This document shows, piece after piece, positions 1-8,029 of a stretch of DNA of 64,000 nt. The position numbers and the translations under genes were made by a program. Below the pieces are notes generated by a model that was given only the letters and a program-made list of their open reading frames with translations, was not told the DNA's origin and ran no database searches. Positions within the stretch are counted from its first letter, which is position 1. The number at the start of each line of letters is the position of its first letter. Where the stretch lies: contig CAZRGP010000008.1 in the NCBI GenBank assembly GCA_964599695.1, positions 1 through 64,000 of the forward strand, read 5' to 3'. This DNA is from RUG11783 sp964599695. Lineage in GTDB: Bacteria > Bacillota > Clostridia > Oscillospirales > Ruminococcaceae.

Positions 1-16
1 TTATACCGCAAACATT

Positions 17-48
17 GAGACCAACAATCCTCCCGGATCGCTGGTCTC
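17..48. terminator. Hairpin at window edge, possible terminator
   Basis: A 7-bp perfect stem (GAGACCA at 17-23 with TGGTCTC at 42-48) is followed on the plus strand by TTGTTTT. It could end a plus-strand transcript entering from the left, or lie in the 3' region of the minus-strand histidine kinase gene. Nothing else is recognisable in bases 1-147. Confidence 0.45.
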
Positions 49-147
49 TTGTTTTATTCAGCTATTTTGCAACAGCCCCTTCCTTTGTATATTAGCACTT
101 CGTTCGTGACGAAATGGATGACGAATGCGATATAAAGTCAAAGGACT

Positions 148-1620
148 TTACACAATGTGAGCGATCGAAAGAGTGAACCAGAATGTGCTTCCGGCACCGG
201 GAGAAGACTGTACGCCGAAACCTGCTCCATGCTGCTCCAGGATCGACTTAACGATAGAGAGGCCAAGCCCTGATCCGATCAGAGCTCGCTCATGATTCTT
301 GGAGGATCGGTAATACCGGTCAAAAACATAGGGCAGTTCCTCTTTCGATATCCCGAGACCGTGGTCCGTGATCTCTATTCGTACCTCATTGTTTTCCGGT
401 TTTTGATAGATCTCAATATGTCTGCTAGATCCGGAATAATTTACGGCGTTTTGAAGGAGGTTGTAAATGACCCGCTCAATTGAGCTTTTGTTTCCGCTTA
501 CTGTAACATGATTCTGAGGTTCAAAAGTGAAAATGAAGCCGTCCTTCCGGATAAAAGGCTCTATTCTTGCTATCGTTGAACGGATCAGATCGGTCAGGTC
601 AAATACATCCTTTTCCATCACTTCAGAGTCAGAGGAGTATTTTGAAAGATCCAGAACATCGTTCACCAAAGAGGAGAGTCTTTTGGATTCGCTGATCACA
701 AGATTCAGGTTTTCCTCGTTTGCCTCTCCTGGAATATCCCGCATCATTTCGCTATAACCGGCTATAAGCGTAAGAGGTGTCCGCAGGTCATGGGAGATAT
801 TGGCGACCAGTTCTGAACGCAACCTGTCCACTTTTCCAAGTTCACTTGCGGCAAGGTTCAGCTTTTCTCCCAGCTCATCGATTTCCCTGACGTGTGTGTT
901 TTCTTCAAAGGCTACATCGAAGTTGCTATCCATCAGTTTTGTGGCTTCATCGTTCATCTCAACGATAGGGCGTGATATGGAACGTGAGAAAACGAGAGCG
1001 AGAATTAGGGAAAGAACAAGCATCACAAACGATGTGGTGAAGAGGATCGTACGGTTTGTCAGGTACATTTCATTCGAAGCGGAAAGAACAGAACTGATGT
1101 AGATGTACCAGTTTGAGCCGACGTCGCTGGAGATGATGGATACCTGAATCAGGCTTTCCAGTTCGTCCTCTTTCTGAGGAGATGGAGATCGCGAGTCATT
1201 TTTAAATATATCATCCGGTTTTTTGGGGACGACGATATGCAGTTTTTCCTGATAGGATCCGCCGTTCTCCTGTGCGGCTTGCGCAAGTTTGGTGAGCACG
1301 GAAACAGAGTATCTTGTGAGATCCTCGGATGTTATTCCCCTGGATGCAACGATCGTGTTCAGATCCGAATCTGTGATCAGAATACTCGTGCCGTAATACA
1401 GCGCGATGTCATCACACGTCTTTTGAAGGTCGGACTGGTCCATTTTGAAATTGGTGATGATGCTGGTCAGCGTATCATTAAGGTTCTGTTCCTTCGTTTT
1501 TTCGTAGATCCTGGGAAGCAGAACCGTCTGCATCATGGCGATCACACTGAGCGTGACAGCAGAAAATATGATAAAGAACAGAAATGTCTTTGCAGAAAGA
1601 CTGAACTTAAACTTCTTCAA
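148..1620 (-). CDS. Sensor histidine kinase (HAMP-HisKA-HATPase)
   Basis: A 490-aa membrane sensor kinase that should autophosphorylate and pass phosphate to the response regulator encoded just upstream. Domains in order: TM1 at about residues 10-32, an extracytoplasmic sensor region of about 150 residues, TM2 at about 191-212, HAMP at about 213-265, a DHp helix with the phospho-acceptor in NISHDLRTP (H277), then the ATPase domain with an N box (N391), DHGLG (D419) and GSGLGLS (449-455). All catalytic boxes look intact. The reading frame opens with TTG at 1620, inside the last codons of the regulator gene (14-bp overlap). An AGGAG lies 12 bases upstream, so the start is plausible but not certain. 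The layout resembles PhoR/VanS-type kinases. The signal sensed is unknown. Confidence 0.9.
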   Translation of the reverse strand: MKKFKFSLSAKTFLFFIIFSAVTLSVIAMMQTVLLPRIYEKTKEQNLNDTLTSIITNFKMDQSDLQKTCDDIALYYGTSILITDSDLNTIVASRGITSEDLTRYSVSVLTKLAQAAQENGGSYQEKLHIVVPKKPDDIFKNDSRSPSPQKEDELESLIQVSIISSDVGSNWYIYISSVLSASNEMYLTNRTILFTTSFVMLVLSLILALVFSRSISRPIVEMNDEATKLMDSNFDVAFEENTHVREIDELGEKLNLAASELGKVDRLRSELVANISHDLRTPLTLIAGYSEMMRDIPGEANEENLNLVISESKRLSSLVNDVLDLSKYSSDSEVMEKDVFDLTDLIRSTIARIEPFIRKDGFIFTFEPQNHVTVSGNKSSIERVIYNLLQNAVNYSGSSRHIEIYQKPENNEVRIEITDHGLGISKEELPYVFDRYYRSSKNHERALIGSGLGLSIVKSILEQHGAGFGVQSSPGAGSTFWFTLSIAHIV

Positions 1621-2284
1621 ATCGGTATCCCACTCCTCTTACAGTAACGATACAGTCTGCATACTTTCCAAGCTGCTTTCTCAGCAGTTTGATATGGGTA
1701 TCCAAGGTTCGGTCTACGCCGAAATAATCATATCCCCAGACTTCAGAAAGAAGGGTGTCTCGACTGAGGGCTTTTCCCCGATTGCGTATCAGGAAGAAAA
1801 GAAGGTCATACTCTTTGGGTGACAGATCGAGCCGAACATCATCGACGGAAACCGTTCTGGCGTCAAAATCCACGAGCAGGGACTTATACCTGTAGGTCTC
1901 GTTTCCGGATGCTCCTTCAGAGAGGGAAGATCTCTTCAAAACTGCAGAGACCCGCATCATCAATTCCTTTGGAGAGAAAGGTTTGACGACGTAGTCGTCT
2001 ATCCCAAGTTCAAAGCCATGGATCTTGTCATATTCCTCACCGCGCGCAGAGAGCATGATGACCGGAGTGGAGGAGAATTTTCTGATCGCAGCTACAGCGG
2101 AAAAACCATCAAGTTCAGGCATCATGACATCCATTATGATCAGATCGAAAGTCTCTGTCTGGCACATACGATACGCTTCCATACCGTCATACGCGCAGGA
2201 TACCGTGTATCCCTCGAATTCAGCATATTTTTTTACAAGTGTGCAGATGTCTTTTTCGTCATCAACAATCAACAGGTGCGCCAT
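1607..2284 (-). CDS. OmpR/PhoB-family response regulator
   Basis: A 225-aa two-domain DNA-binding response regulator. The receiver domain has the acidic pair DDE (residues 8-10), the phosphorylation site D52 in IMDVMMP and the switch lysine K101 in VVKPF. The C-terminal winged helix (about 130-225) ends in the usual TVRGVGYRFEE signature. I chose ATG 2284 rather than an upstream in-frame ATG because GGAG sits 8 bases before it. The kinase gene follows with a 14-bp overlap, so the two are co-transcribed and presumably translationally coupled. It is divergent from the NAD synthetase gene. Target genes cannot be read from the window. Confidence 0.93.
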   Translation of the reverse strand: MAHLLIVDDEKDICTLVKKYAEFEGYTVSCAYDGMEAYRMCQTETFDLIIMDVMMPELDGFSAVAAIRKFSSTPVIMLSARGEEYDKIHGFELGIDDYVVKPFSPKELMMRVSAVLKRSSLSEGASGNETYRYKSLLVDFDARTVSVDDVRLDLSPKEYDLLFFLIRNRGKALSRDTLLSEVWGYDYFGVDRTLDTHIKLLRKQLGKYADCIVTVRGVGYRFEEV

Positions 2285-2342
2285 GGTTTCAACTCCGTAA
2301 AAATAATATTTTCTCACACCTTATTATATGCTAAAATTCACG

Positions 2343-4118
2343 ATGGATATTGATGAATATGTGAAAAAACACTGGAAATGGAGTGATCGTAATACGATGA
2401 AACGAATCTTGACATGTTCCCCTCTGCTCAGGGTCGCAGATCCATGCTTTAACGTTGAACAGCTTATACAGGAATATCAATCCAGAAAAAACGACCAGGA
2501 ACAGATGATCGTGTTTCCGGAACTGTGCATCACTGGTTTTTCCTGTGGTGACCTTTTTCTGAATGACCGTTTACTTGAATCTGCCTTGGATGGTCTGTTC
2601 CGTTTTGCCGAAGCTACTGCAGATGAGGAGACAGTTGCCCTTGTGTCGCTTCCTGTAAGGATCGACGGAAAAGTTTATGAAACTGCTGCTCTGGTAGGAG
2701 ATGGGGAAGTTATGGCTATGTTCCCCAGAAAGAAGTTTTCCATCAGTCAGATAAGCAGGCGTCGCTGGTTCAGCGAATGGGATCACAACGATGAAGTTCT
2801 TATTCTTGAGAACGGAAAAGAAGTTTATTGTTGCTCCGGCATCGTCTTTAATGACACGGAGTATGCTGTATGTTTTGAAGCAGAAAAACTGGATCTGTTT
2901 GAAGAAAAGGCGGATGTTGTACTGGCATATGCATCCTCGCCTGAGTATCTTGGCAGGAGCAGATCTCTGAGGGAGAAGGCGGAAAAGTTTACGGAGAAAC
3001 AGGGTAATCTTGTTGTTGTACTGACTCCTGACATGTCGGAATCAACAGGGCAGGGAGTTTGCTCCGGATACGCTTTCGCAGCGGAGAACGGACATGTACT
3101 GGTGGACACAGCTCTTTTCTCCGGTGAAGATCTGGCTGTCGAAAAAGGAATGGCCGGTGATTATTCTTCCAGTGATCTTGATGATTGCGAACTGGCTGTC
3201 TCTATCCAGGGACATGGCCTGGCGCAGAGACTGAAGAAGATCTGGGTCAATAAGATCATTATCGGTATTTCCGGCGGTCTGGATTCCACTCAGGCTCTCC
3301 TGGCGGGTATAAAAGCGCTCGATATCCTCGGACTTCCTCACACGAATCTGATTGCAGTTACCATGCCTTGCTTCGGAACAACAAGCAGGACAAAGTCGAA
3401 TGCGCAGAAACTGTCCGAGCTGTGCGGAACAGACTTCAGGGAGATCTCGATCCGCGAGTCGGTCGTTCAACATCTGAAAGATATCGGTCATGACGGCGTT
3501 ACTGCGGATGTCGCATTTGAAAATGCCCAGGCGCGTGAAAGAACACAGGTCCTGATGGATATTGCCAATATGGAAAATGCCATCGTGCTTGGAACCGGAG
3601 ATATGTCAGAGGCGGCTCTTGGATGGTGTACATATAACGGGGATCATATGTCGATGTACAATGTCAACTGCAATATGACAAAGACATTTCTCAGACAGGT
3701 TGTAAGATATGAGGCGGAACACAGTGACAACGAGGAGATTGCAAAAGTCCTTCTGGATGTAATCGATACTCCTGTCAGCCCGGAACTGAAGCCGTCAGAG
3801 CAGGATAATATCAGCCAGAAAACAGAAGATATACTCGGCCCTTATGAAGTTCTTGACCGCTATCTGGAATTGTTAGTCAGGGAAAAGAAGGGACCAAAGG
3901 ATATTCTGGCTTGTGCGATAGATGAGTTTTCAGGCAAATACAGTGAAGAGGAAATGAAGAAGTGGCTCAACCAGTTCATTAAGCGATTCTTCAACAATCA
4001 ATTCAAGCGCAACTGTGTTCCTGATGGACCGAGAGTGATCGATTATGATCTCAGCCCCGCTAAAGGATGGATCATGACTTCTGACACATCCAACGGATCT
4101 TTTCTGAACATCGTATAA
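2343..4118 (+). CDS. nadE: NAD+ synthetase, two-domain, glutaminase half apparently degenerate
   Basis: Makes NAD+ from nicotinate adenine dinucleotide, ATP and an ammonia donor. Residue numbers count from the upstream ATG at 2328. The N-terminal nitrilase-fold domain keeps the glutamate of FPELCITGF (E65). The lysine region (about 131-148, ending in RRRWF) and the cysteine region (YAVCFEAEKL, about 179-188) do not match the family ICEDLW and PKTYLPNY signatures: the usual catalytic Cys position reads Glu. The C-terminal synthetase domain has an intact P-loop, SGGLDS (315-320), and looks functional. It is about 590 aa against roughly 640 or more in two-domain clostridial enzymes. No start has a good ribosome binding site; 2328, 2343 and 2397 are all possible, and 2397 fits family length best. 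Likely uses free ammonia or another glutaminase (inference). Confidence 0.9.
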   Translation: MDIDEYVKKHWKWSDRNTMKRILTCSPLLRVADPCFNVEQLIQEYQSRKNDQEQMIVFPELCITGFSCGDLFLNDRLLESALDGLFRFAEATADEETVALVSLPVRIDGKVYETAALVGDGEVMAMFPRKKFSISQISRRRWFSEWDHNDEVLILENGKEVYCCSGIVFNDTEYAVCFEAEKLDLFEEKADVVLAYASSPEYLGRSRSLREKAEKFTEKQGNLVVVLTPDMSESTGQGVCSGYAFAAENGHVLVDTALFSGEDLAVEKGMAGDYSSSDLDDCELAVSIQGHGLAQRLKKIWVNKIIIGISGGLDSTQALLAGIKALDILGLPHTNLIAVTMPCFGTTSRTKSNAQKLSELCGTDFREISIRESVVQHLKDIGHDGVTADVAFENAQARERTQVLMDIANMENAIVLGTGDMSEAALGWCTYNGDHMSMYNVNCNMTKTFLRQVVRYEAEHSDNEEIAKVLLDVIDTPVSPELKPSEQDNISQKTEDILGPYEVLDRYLELLVREKKGPKDILACAIDEFSGKYSEEEMKKWLNQFIKRFFNNQFKRNCVPDGPRVIDYDLSPAKGWIMTSDTSNGSFLNIV

Positions 4119-4139
4119 GTATCAACTGCTTATATAAGA

Positions 4140-4174
4140 AGGCCTGCACCGGTATGAACGTCGGATGCAGGCCT
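4140..4174 (+). terminator. Long hairpin after nadE
   Basis: Perfect 9-bp stem AGGCCTGCA / TGCAGGCCT with a 17-base loop, 22 bases after the nadE stop. No T-run follows on either strand, so it may act as a weak terminator or a 3' stabiliser. Confidence 0.5.
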
Positions 4175-4185
4175 AATAATATAAA

Positions 4186-4216
4186 TAAAAAAGAGCCCTT
4201 CCAAAGGAAGAACTCT
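4186..4216 (-). terminator. Intrinsic terminator of tRNA-Val
   Basis: Read on the minus strand, an 11-bp stem containing two G-U pairs, with a TTT loop, is followed by TTTTTT, directly 3' of the tRNA. Confidence 0.85.
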
Positions 4217-4219
4217 TTG

Positions 4220-4295
4220 TGGTGGACGGTATAGGACTCGAACCTATGACCCTCCGCACGTCAAGCGGATGCTCTACCAGCTGAGCTAACTGTCC
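4220..4295 (-). tRNA. tRNA-Val (anticodon GAC)
   Basis: 76-nt cloverleaf on the minus strand. The acceptor arm GGACAGT pairs with ACCGTCC (one A-C mismatch). The D arm contains GCTCAGCTGGTAGAGC. The anticodon stem TCCGC/GCGGA holds loop TTGACGT, which gives anticodon GAC. The T arm is ATAGG-TTCGAGT-CCTAT, and the CCA end is encoded. Confidence 0.95.
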
Positions 4296-4307
4296 GTCGC
4301 GAAGAAT

Positions 4308-4336
4308 ATTATATTATATGGTATTCTTGATTGCAA
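4308..4336 (-). promoter_or_regulatory. Sigma-70-type promoter of tRNA-Val
   Basis: Minus-strand -35 TTGCAA (4331-4336), 17-bp spacer and -10 TATAAT (4308-4313), with a start expected about 7 bases before the tRNA. A second overlapping TATAAT lies at 4313-4318. Confidence 0.8.
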
Positions 4337-4351
4337 GTTATTTTTTCAAAA

Positions 4352-4519
4352 CCTCTAACAGGATTGCGGACACCCCGTGATCGCGTGGCTGGGCGAGCCC
4401 CTTAAATGGCAGTCTCTGAAACTGCGGCATCAGGGCGGAAAATGACTGTCTTAGAGGGGGGAAAGCCTGATTTGCTCTACTCCTACTTTAGTATGAAAAA
4501 GCCCTTGGGAAAGGGATAA
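4352..4519. other. Structured intergenic element of unknown nature
   Basis: Fills most of the 316-bp gap between tRNA-Val and the SPFH gene. CCTCTAA (4352-4358) pairs with TTAGAGG (4451-4457). They enclose at least two hairpins: GGCT/AGCC (4387-4399) and GCAGT/ACTGC (4409-4425). It is more GC-rich than the AT-rich DNA around it. A 37-codon open frame (ATG 4406 to TAA 4519) without a ribosome binding site crosses it. I do not recognise a riboswitch, 6S or SRP consensus. It may be a small RNA or a dispersed intergenic repeat. Confidence 0.4.
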
Positions 4520-4523
4520 TTCG

Positions 4524-4551
4524 TTGCATTGAGCAAGAGGTCTGATATAAT
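4524..4551 (+). promoter_or_regulatory. Promoter of the SPFH/YdjI-like gene
   Basis: -35 TTGCAT (4524-4529), 16-bp spacer, perfect -10 TATAAT (4546-4551), about 55 bases before the start codon. It is a vegetative-type promoter rather than an obvious extracytoplasmic-stress one. Confidence 0.75.
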
Positions 4552-4611
4552 ATACGTGGAAAAAGTCGGGTATGAACGACTATGATTAATACCTTTTAGG
4601 AGGGGAATAAT

Positions 4612-5811
4612 ATGGGTCTTATTACTGCTGCATTGGCTTCGGCATCCAACGTTTTGTCCGAACAGTGGAAAGATTATTTTTACTGTGATGCTTTACCCGT
4701 TGATGTTCTGGCGGCACGCGGAAGAAAACGCACCAGCGGCTCCGGTAACACTCAGGATAACATCCTTACGAATGGTTCGGTAATCGCTGTCGCAGATGGA
4801 CAGTGCATGCTTATCGTTGAGCAGGGAAAGGTTGTTGATCTTTGTGCTGAGCCTGGTGAGTATGTTTATGATATGTCCACTGAGCCTTCTTTCTTTGATG
4901 GCGGAAAATTCGTGGACAACCTTAAAGAATTGTTCCTGACTATCGGCAAACGCTTTGAGTATGGCGGCGCTACCCCGAAAGATCAGAGAATCTATTATTT
5001 CAACACCAAAGAAATCGTTGGAAATAAGTATGGCACACCTTCTCCGGTTCCGTTCCGTGTAGTGGATGAGAAAGTCAATCTCGATGTTGACATTTCGGTT
5101 AAATGCTTTGGTGAATACACCTATAAGCTTGTCAACCCGCTCCTGTTCTATACCAATGTGTGCGGAAACATCACAGGAGAATACACAAGAGAGCAGCTTG
5201 ACAGCCAGATGAAGAGTGAGCTTCTCACCGCTCTTCAGCCTGCTTTTGCCCGCATCAGTGATAAGGGAATCCGCTACAGCGCACTTCCCGCACATACATC
5301 CGAACTTGCGGATGCTCTGAAAGAAGAATTGACCGCTACATGGAGAGACTTCCGCGGTATTGAGTTGCAGCAGATCGGTGTCTCCAGCATCAAGGCGAAT
5401 GAGGAAGATGAGGAGAGGATCAAACAGATCCAGCTCAATGCAACATATAAGGATCCTACACAGTTTATCGCTGCTCAGGCAAATGCGATGCAGTACGCAG
5501 CCAAGAACGAAGGCGGTGCTACACTGGGATTCATGAACTACAATATGGCCCAGCAGGCAGGCGGTAATGTTGCTCAGCAGCTTTATCAGATGGGTGCAAC
5601 TGCTTCCGCAGCACAACCTGCAGGATGGACATGCCCGACATGTCACGCTGTTAACAATGGTAACTTCTGCACACAGTGCGGTGCAAAGAAACCGGAAGCG
5701 GCGCGCAAAGTAAAATGCGCAAAATGCGGTTGGGAGCCGGCTGATCCGAGCCAGGTACCGAATTTCTGCCCGAATTGCGGAGATGCGATCGGTCCGGAAG
5801 ACTTTACTTGA
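4612..5811 (+). CDS. SPFH-domain protein with two C-terminal zinc ribbons (YdjI-like)
   Basis: A 399-aa protein of the family annotated as virion core protein-like or YdjI, an SPFH/band-7-like protein thought to work at the membrane with PspA-type stress proteins. The SPFH-like domain occupies roughly residues 20-290. A Gln/Ala-rich linker follows, then two zinc ribbons: CPTC...CTQC (about 340-358) and CAKC...CPNC (about 370-389). The start is certain: AGGAGGGG lies 7 bases upstream of the ATG. It is first of three genes that match Bacillus ydjI, ydjG and ydjH in content but not order. A hairpin with a short T-run separates it from the next gene, so this one may be made in excess. Confidence 0.88.
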   Translation: MGLITAALASASNVLSEQWKDYFYCDALPVDVLAARGRKRTSGSGNTQDNILTNGSVIAVADGQCMLIVEQGKVVDLCAEPGEYVYDMSTEPSFFDGGKFVDNLKELFLTIGKRFEYGGATPKDQRIYYFNTKEIVGNKYGTPSPVPFRVVDEKVNLDVDISVKCFGEYTYKLVNPLLFYTNVCGNITGEYTREQLDSQMKSELLTALQPAFARISDKGIRYSALPAHTSELADALKEELTATWRDFRGIELQQIGVSSIKANEEDEERIKQIQLNATYKDPTQFIAAQANAMQYAAKNEGGATLGFMNYNMAQQAGGNVAQQLYQMGATASAAQPAGWTCPTCHAVNNGNFCTQCGAKKPEAARKVKCAKCGWEPADPSQVPNFCPNCGDAIGPEDFT

Positions 5812-5866
5812 TCTCAGGCAGAACTGCCATAGGACTCAAGATTGATTTTAGATGAATAGTTCAGAG

Positions 5867-5902
5867 GGTGGCAGATAGCAGCAATGTACTCTGCCACCTT
5901 TT
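5867..5902 (+). terminator. Terminator or attenuator between SPFH gene and zinc-ribbon gene
   Basis: Perfect 9-bp stem GGTGGCAGA / TCTGCCACC with a 14-base loop, then TTTT. It lies 20 bases before the next start codon, so partial read-through would set the ratio of the two products. Confidence 0.65.
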
Positions 5903-5921
5903 GAGAAGGAGAAGATTTTTC

Positions 5922-7043
5922 ATGCCTTCACAAATTACGAATTACCAGTGTCCTTCCTGTAGCGGACCTCTGCGTTATGACGGTAAGTCAGGGGCTCTGG
6001 TCTGCGACTACTGCGGAAGAAAGTATACAGTCAGCGAGATCGAGAGCTATTACTCGGTAAAAGATCAGCAGGCTGTAGAGGCGCAGGCTGCAGCAGAGGA
6101 ACGTGAGGCTGAGAGCAGCGAAGAGAATAGTGAATGGGATCTCTCATCGATTACCGGAAATTGGGGCGAAGAAGGGGAGCTGCGGCAATACAATTGCCCC
6201 TCCTGCGGCGCTCAATTGATTCTGGATGCCACAACGGCGGCTACGAGCTGCCCGTATTGTGCCAATCCCACCATTGTTCCTAGTCAGTTGACTGGTTCGC
6301 TGAAACCGGACTATGTCATTCCGTTTAAGTATGATAAGAAACAGGCGATCTCTGCTCTGAAAGATTTCTACAAAGGGAAGTTCTTCCTGCCGAAAGCATT
6401 TCATGACGAGAACCACATCGACGAGATAAAAGGTCTCTATGCGCCTTTCTGGTTATATGACGGAAAAATTGCGGGAGATCTTGTTTTCCATGCGACACGG
6501 GTCTCCTCCTATCGTGCGGGAAATGAAGAAGTTACAACGACCGATCATTATACGGTAAACAGATCCGGAATGGTCGCCTTTGAGCATGTTCCTGCAGATG
6601 GATCCTCTAAGCTTCCTGATCCGCATATGGATTCGATCGAACCCTATGACTATTCGGAGTTGAAGCCTTTCTCAACGGGCTATCTTCCCGGATATATGGC
6701 AGATAAATATGATATTGATGCCATGAGTCAGATCGATAGGATCGCATCAAGAGAGCGTAATACGGTGAGAACTGCTATTTCGAGGACGGTCACCGGTTAT
6801 TCCACTGCCAGTATTCAGAGTGAGCGCTATCGTGTGATACCCGGAAAAGTACACTATGCTCTTCTTCCTGTTTGGCTCCTCGTAACGAATTGGAGAGGGG
6901 ATAAATACGTTTTTGCGATGAACGGTCAGACCGGAAAGCTTATCGGGGATCTTCCCGTGGATAAAGGCAAATTCTGGTTAACGGCATTTCTTGGCGCCAA
7001 TGCAGTCGCATTGATCGCCATGATTCTGTCGTTCTTTATGTAG
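5922..7043 (+). CDS. Zinc-ribbon membrane protein (YdjG-like)
   Basis: A 373-aa protein resembling Bacillus YdjG, a TFIIB-type zinc-ribbon protein tied to the PspA membrane-stress response. The first ribbon is CPSC...CDYC near residues 10-31, a second is CPSC...CPYC near 95-118, and one membrane helix ends the chain (about 350-372). The soluble middle part has no catalytic motif I can recognise. The start at 5922 is preferred over an in-frame ATG at 5868 because AAGGAGAAG precedes it; the upstream extension would run through the hairpin at 5867-5898. The TPM-domain gene follows after 13 bases with its own ribosome binding site. The pair probably acts together at the cytoplasmic membrane (inference from the Bacillus set). 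Confidence 0.82.
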   Translation: MPSQITNYQCPSCSGPLRYDGKSGALVCDYCGRKYTVSEIESYYSVKDQQAVEAQAAAEEREAESSEENSEWDLSSITGNWGEEGELRQYNCPSCGAQLILDATTAATSCPYCANPTIVPSQLTGSLKPDYVIPFKYDKKQAISALKDFYKGKFFLPKAFHDENHIDEIKGLYAPFWLYDGKIAGDLVFHATRVSSYRAGNEEVTTTDHYTVNRSGMVAFEHVPADGSSKLPDPHMDSIEPYDYSELKPFSTGYLPGYMADKYDIDAMSQIDRIASRERNTVRTAISRTVTGYSTASIQSERYRVIPGKVHYALLPVWLLVTNWRGDKYVFAMNGQTGKLIGDLPVDKGKFWLTAFLGANAVALIAMILSFFM

Positions 7044-7056
7044 AAAGGAGCAGGAT

Positions 7057-7950
7057 ATGAACAAGACGATAAAACGGTTTATAGTTATCTGCCTTCTTTC
7101 CACATTGATTTTATCCATAACCTTTGTTGCTTTCGCCGACGAAGAAAGTACGGCTGATAGGGCGGCCGGATATCATGTATATGATGATGCAGATCTCCTT
7201 TCCACTTCCCAGTGGAATACGCTGGAAGACATGGCATCTCGGATCAGCACGGAGTATGAGTGCGGCATTTACATTGTAACGGTAAATGACTTTACAGAGT
7301 ATACGGATACCGGTGATGTGCTGGATGCGGCCGAAAATATCTATAATGGGATGGATTTCGGATACGGTGACGGCAGAGACGGGCAGCTGCTTCTGCTGAG
7401 CATGGCCGATCGAGACTATGCGCTGGTCGCTTATGGAGATTTCGGGAATGCAGCATTCACGGATTACGGAAAAGATCTGGTAATTGATGAGTTCCTTGAT
7501 GACTTTAGTATCAACGACTGGTACAGCGGTTTTTATGATTACCTGGATGAATGTGAGTATCTCCTCCACGAGGCAAGAAACGGCGAGCCGGTTGATATTA
7601 TGATTCCTGACGATGATCCTTATTATTATCCGGATGTAGAGTACAAACCTACATTTATGGATTATGTTAGGAGATATCTTTTCTCTCTGGTTCCGGGATC
7701 TTTGGTTTCACTGATCACTTGTTCTGTGCTGAGGTCTAAGAACAAGACTGTTCGCACCGCAACGGAAGCAAATCGATATGTTACCGGAAGGGGCCTTGAT
7801 CTTTATCGGGCAAATGAAATATTCCTTCACCGTTCACAGACAAGGCATGTCATAGAGCATCATGATCGGTCCTCTTTCGGAGGAGGATCGCATCCCGGAG
7901 GCACTACGATACGGCCCAGCGGTTTTTCCGGGAAGAGCGGTAAATTCTAA
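7057..7950 (+). CDS. TPM-domain secreted/membrane protein (YdjH-like)
   Basis: 297 aa. A signal peptide (about residues 1-27, cleavage near VAFADEES) leads into a TPM domain (about 38-165), the fold seen in photosystem II repair protein Psb32/TLP18.3 and Bacillus YdjH. A membrane helix lies at about 206-227, and the tail is Gly/Ser-rich with the FGGGSHPGG pattern common in this family. The strong ribosome binding site GAAAGGAG precedes ATG 7057. It is last in the three-gene module and followed by a strong terminator. Some TPM domains are reported as phosphatases, but many bacterial members have no proven activity, so I leave the function open. Confidence 0.85.
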   Translation: MNKTIKRFIVICLLSTLILSITFVAFADEESTADRAAGYHVYDDADLLSTSQWNTLEDMASRISTEYECGIYIVTVNDFTEYTDTGDVLDAAENIYNGMDFGYGDGRDGQLLLLSMADRDYALVAYGDFGNAAFTDYGKDLVIDEFLDDFSINDWYSGFYDYLDECEYLLHEARNGEPVDIMIPDDDPYYYPDVEYKPTFMDYVRRYLFSLVPGSLVSLITCSVLRSKNKTVRTATEANRYVTGRGLDLYRANEIFLHRSQTRHVIEHHDRSSFGGGSHPGGTTIRPSGFSGKSGKF

Positions 7951-7955
7951 TATCG

Positions 7956-8002
7956 AACGAAAAAGGGCATCAGACAATCATGGTCTGATGCCCTTTTTCG
8001 TT
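7956..8002. terminator. Bidirectional intrinsic terminator
   Basis: A perfect 20-bp inverted repeat, AACGAAAAAGGGCATCAGAC and its complement, with a 7-base loop. Both strands have a T-run in the distal arm, so it serves the TPM gene and the convergent nucleoside hydrolase gene. Confidence 0.93.
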
Positions 8003-8029
8003 ATTGGTTACCTAACGAAAGGGATATGG

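Noticed and set aside
133..150. TAAAGTC/GACTTTA hairpin at the histidine kinase stop codon
   Set aside because: Short 7-bp stem with no T-run on the minus strand; not convincing as a terminator.
4406..4519. 37-codon open frame inside the structured element
   Set aside because: No ribosome binding site, and the frame runs into the promoter region of the next gene; listed only as part of the element.
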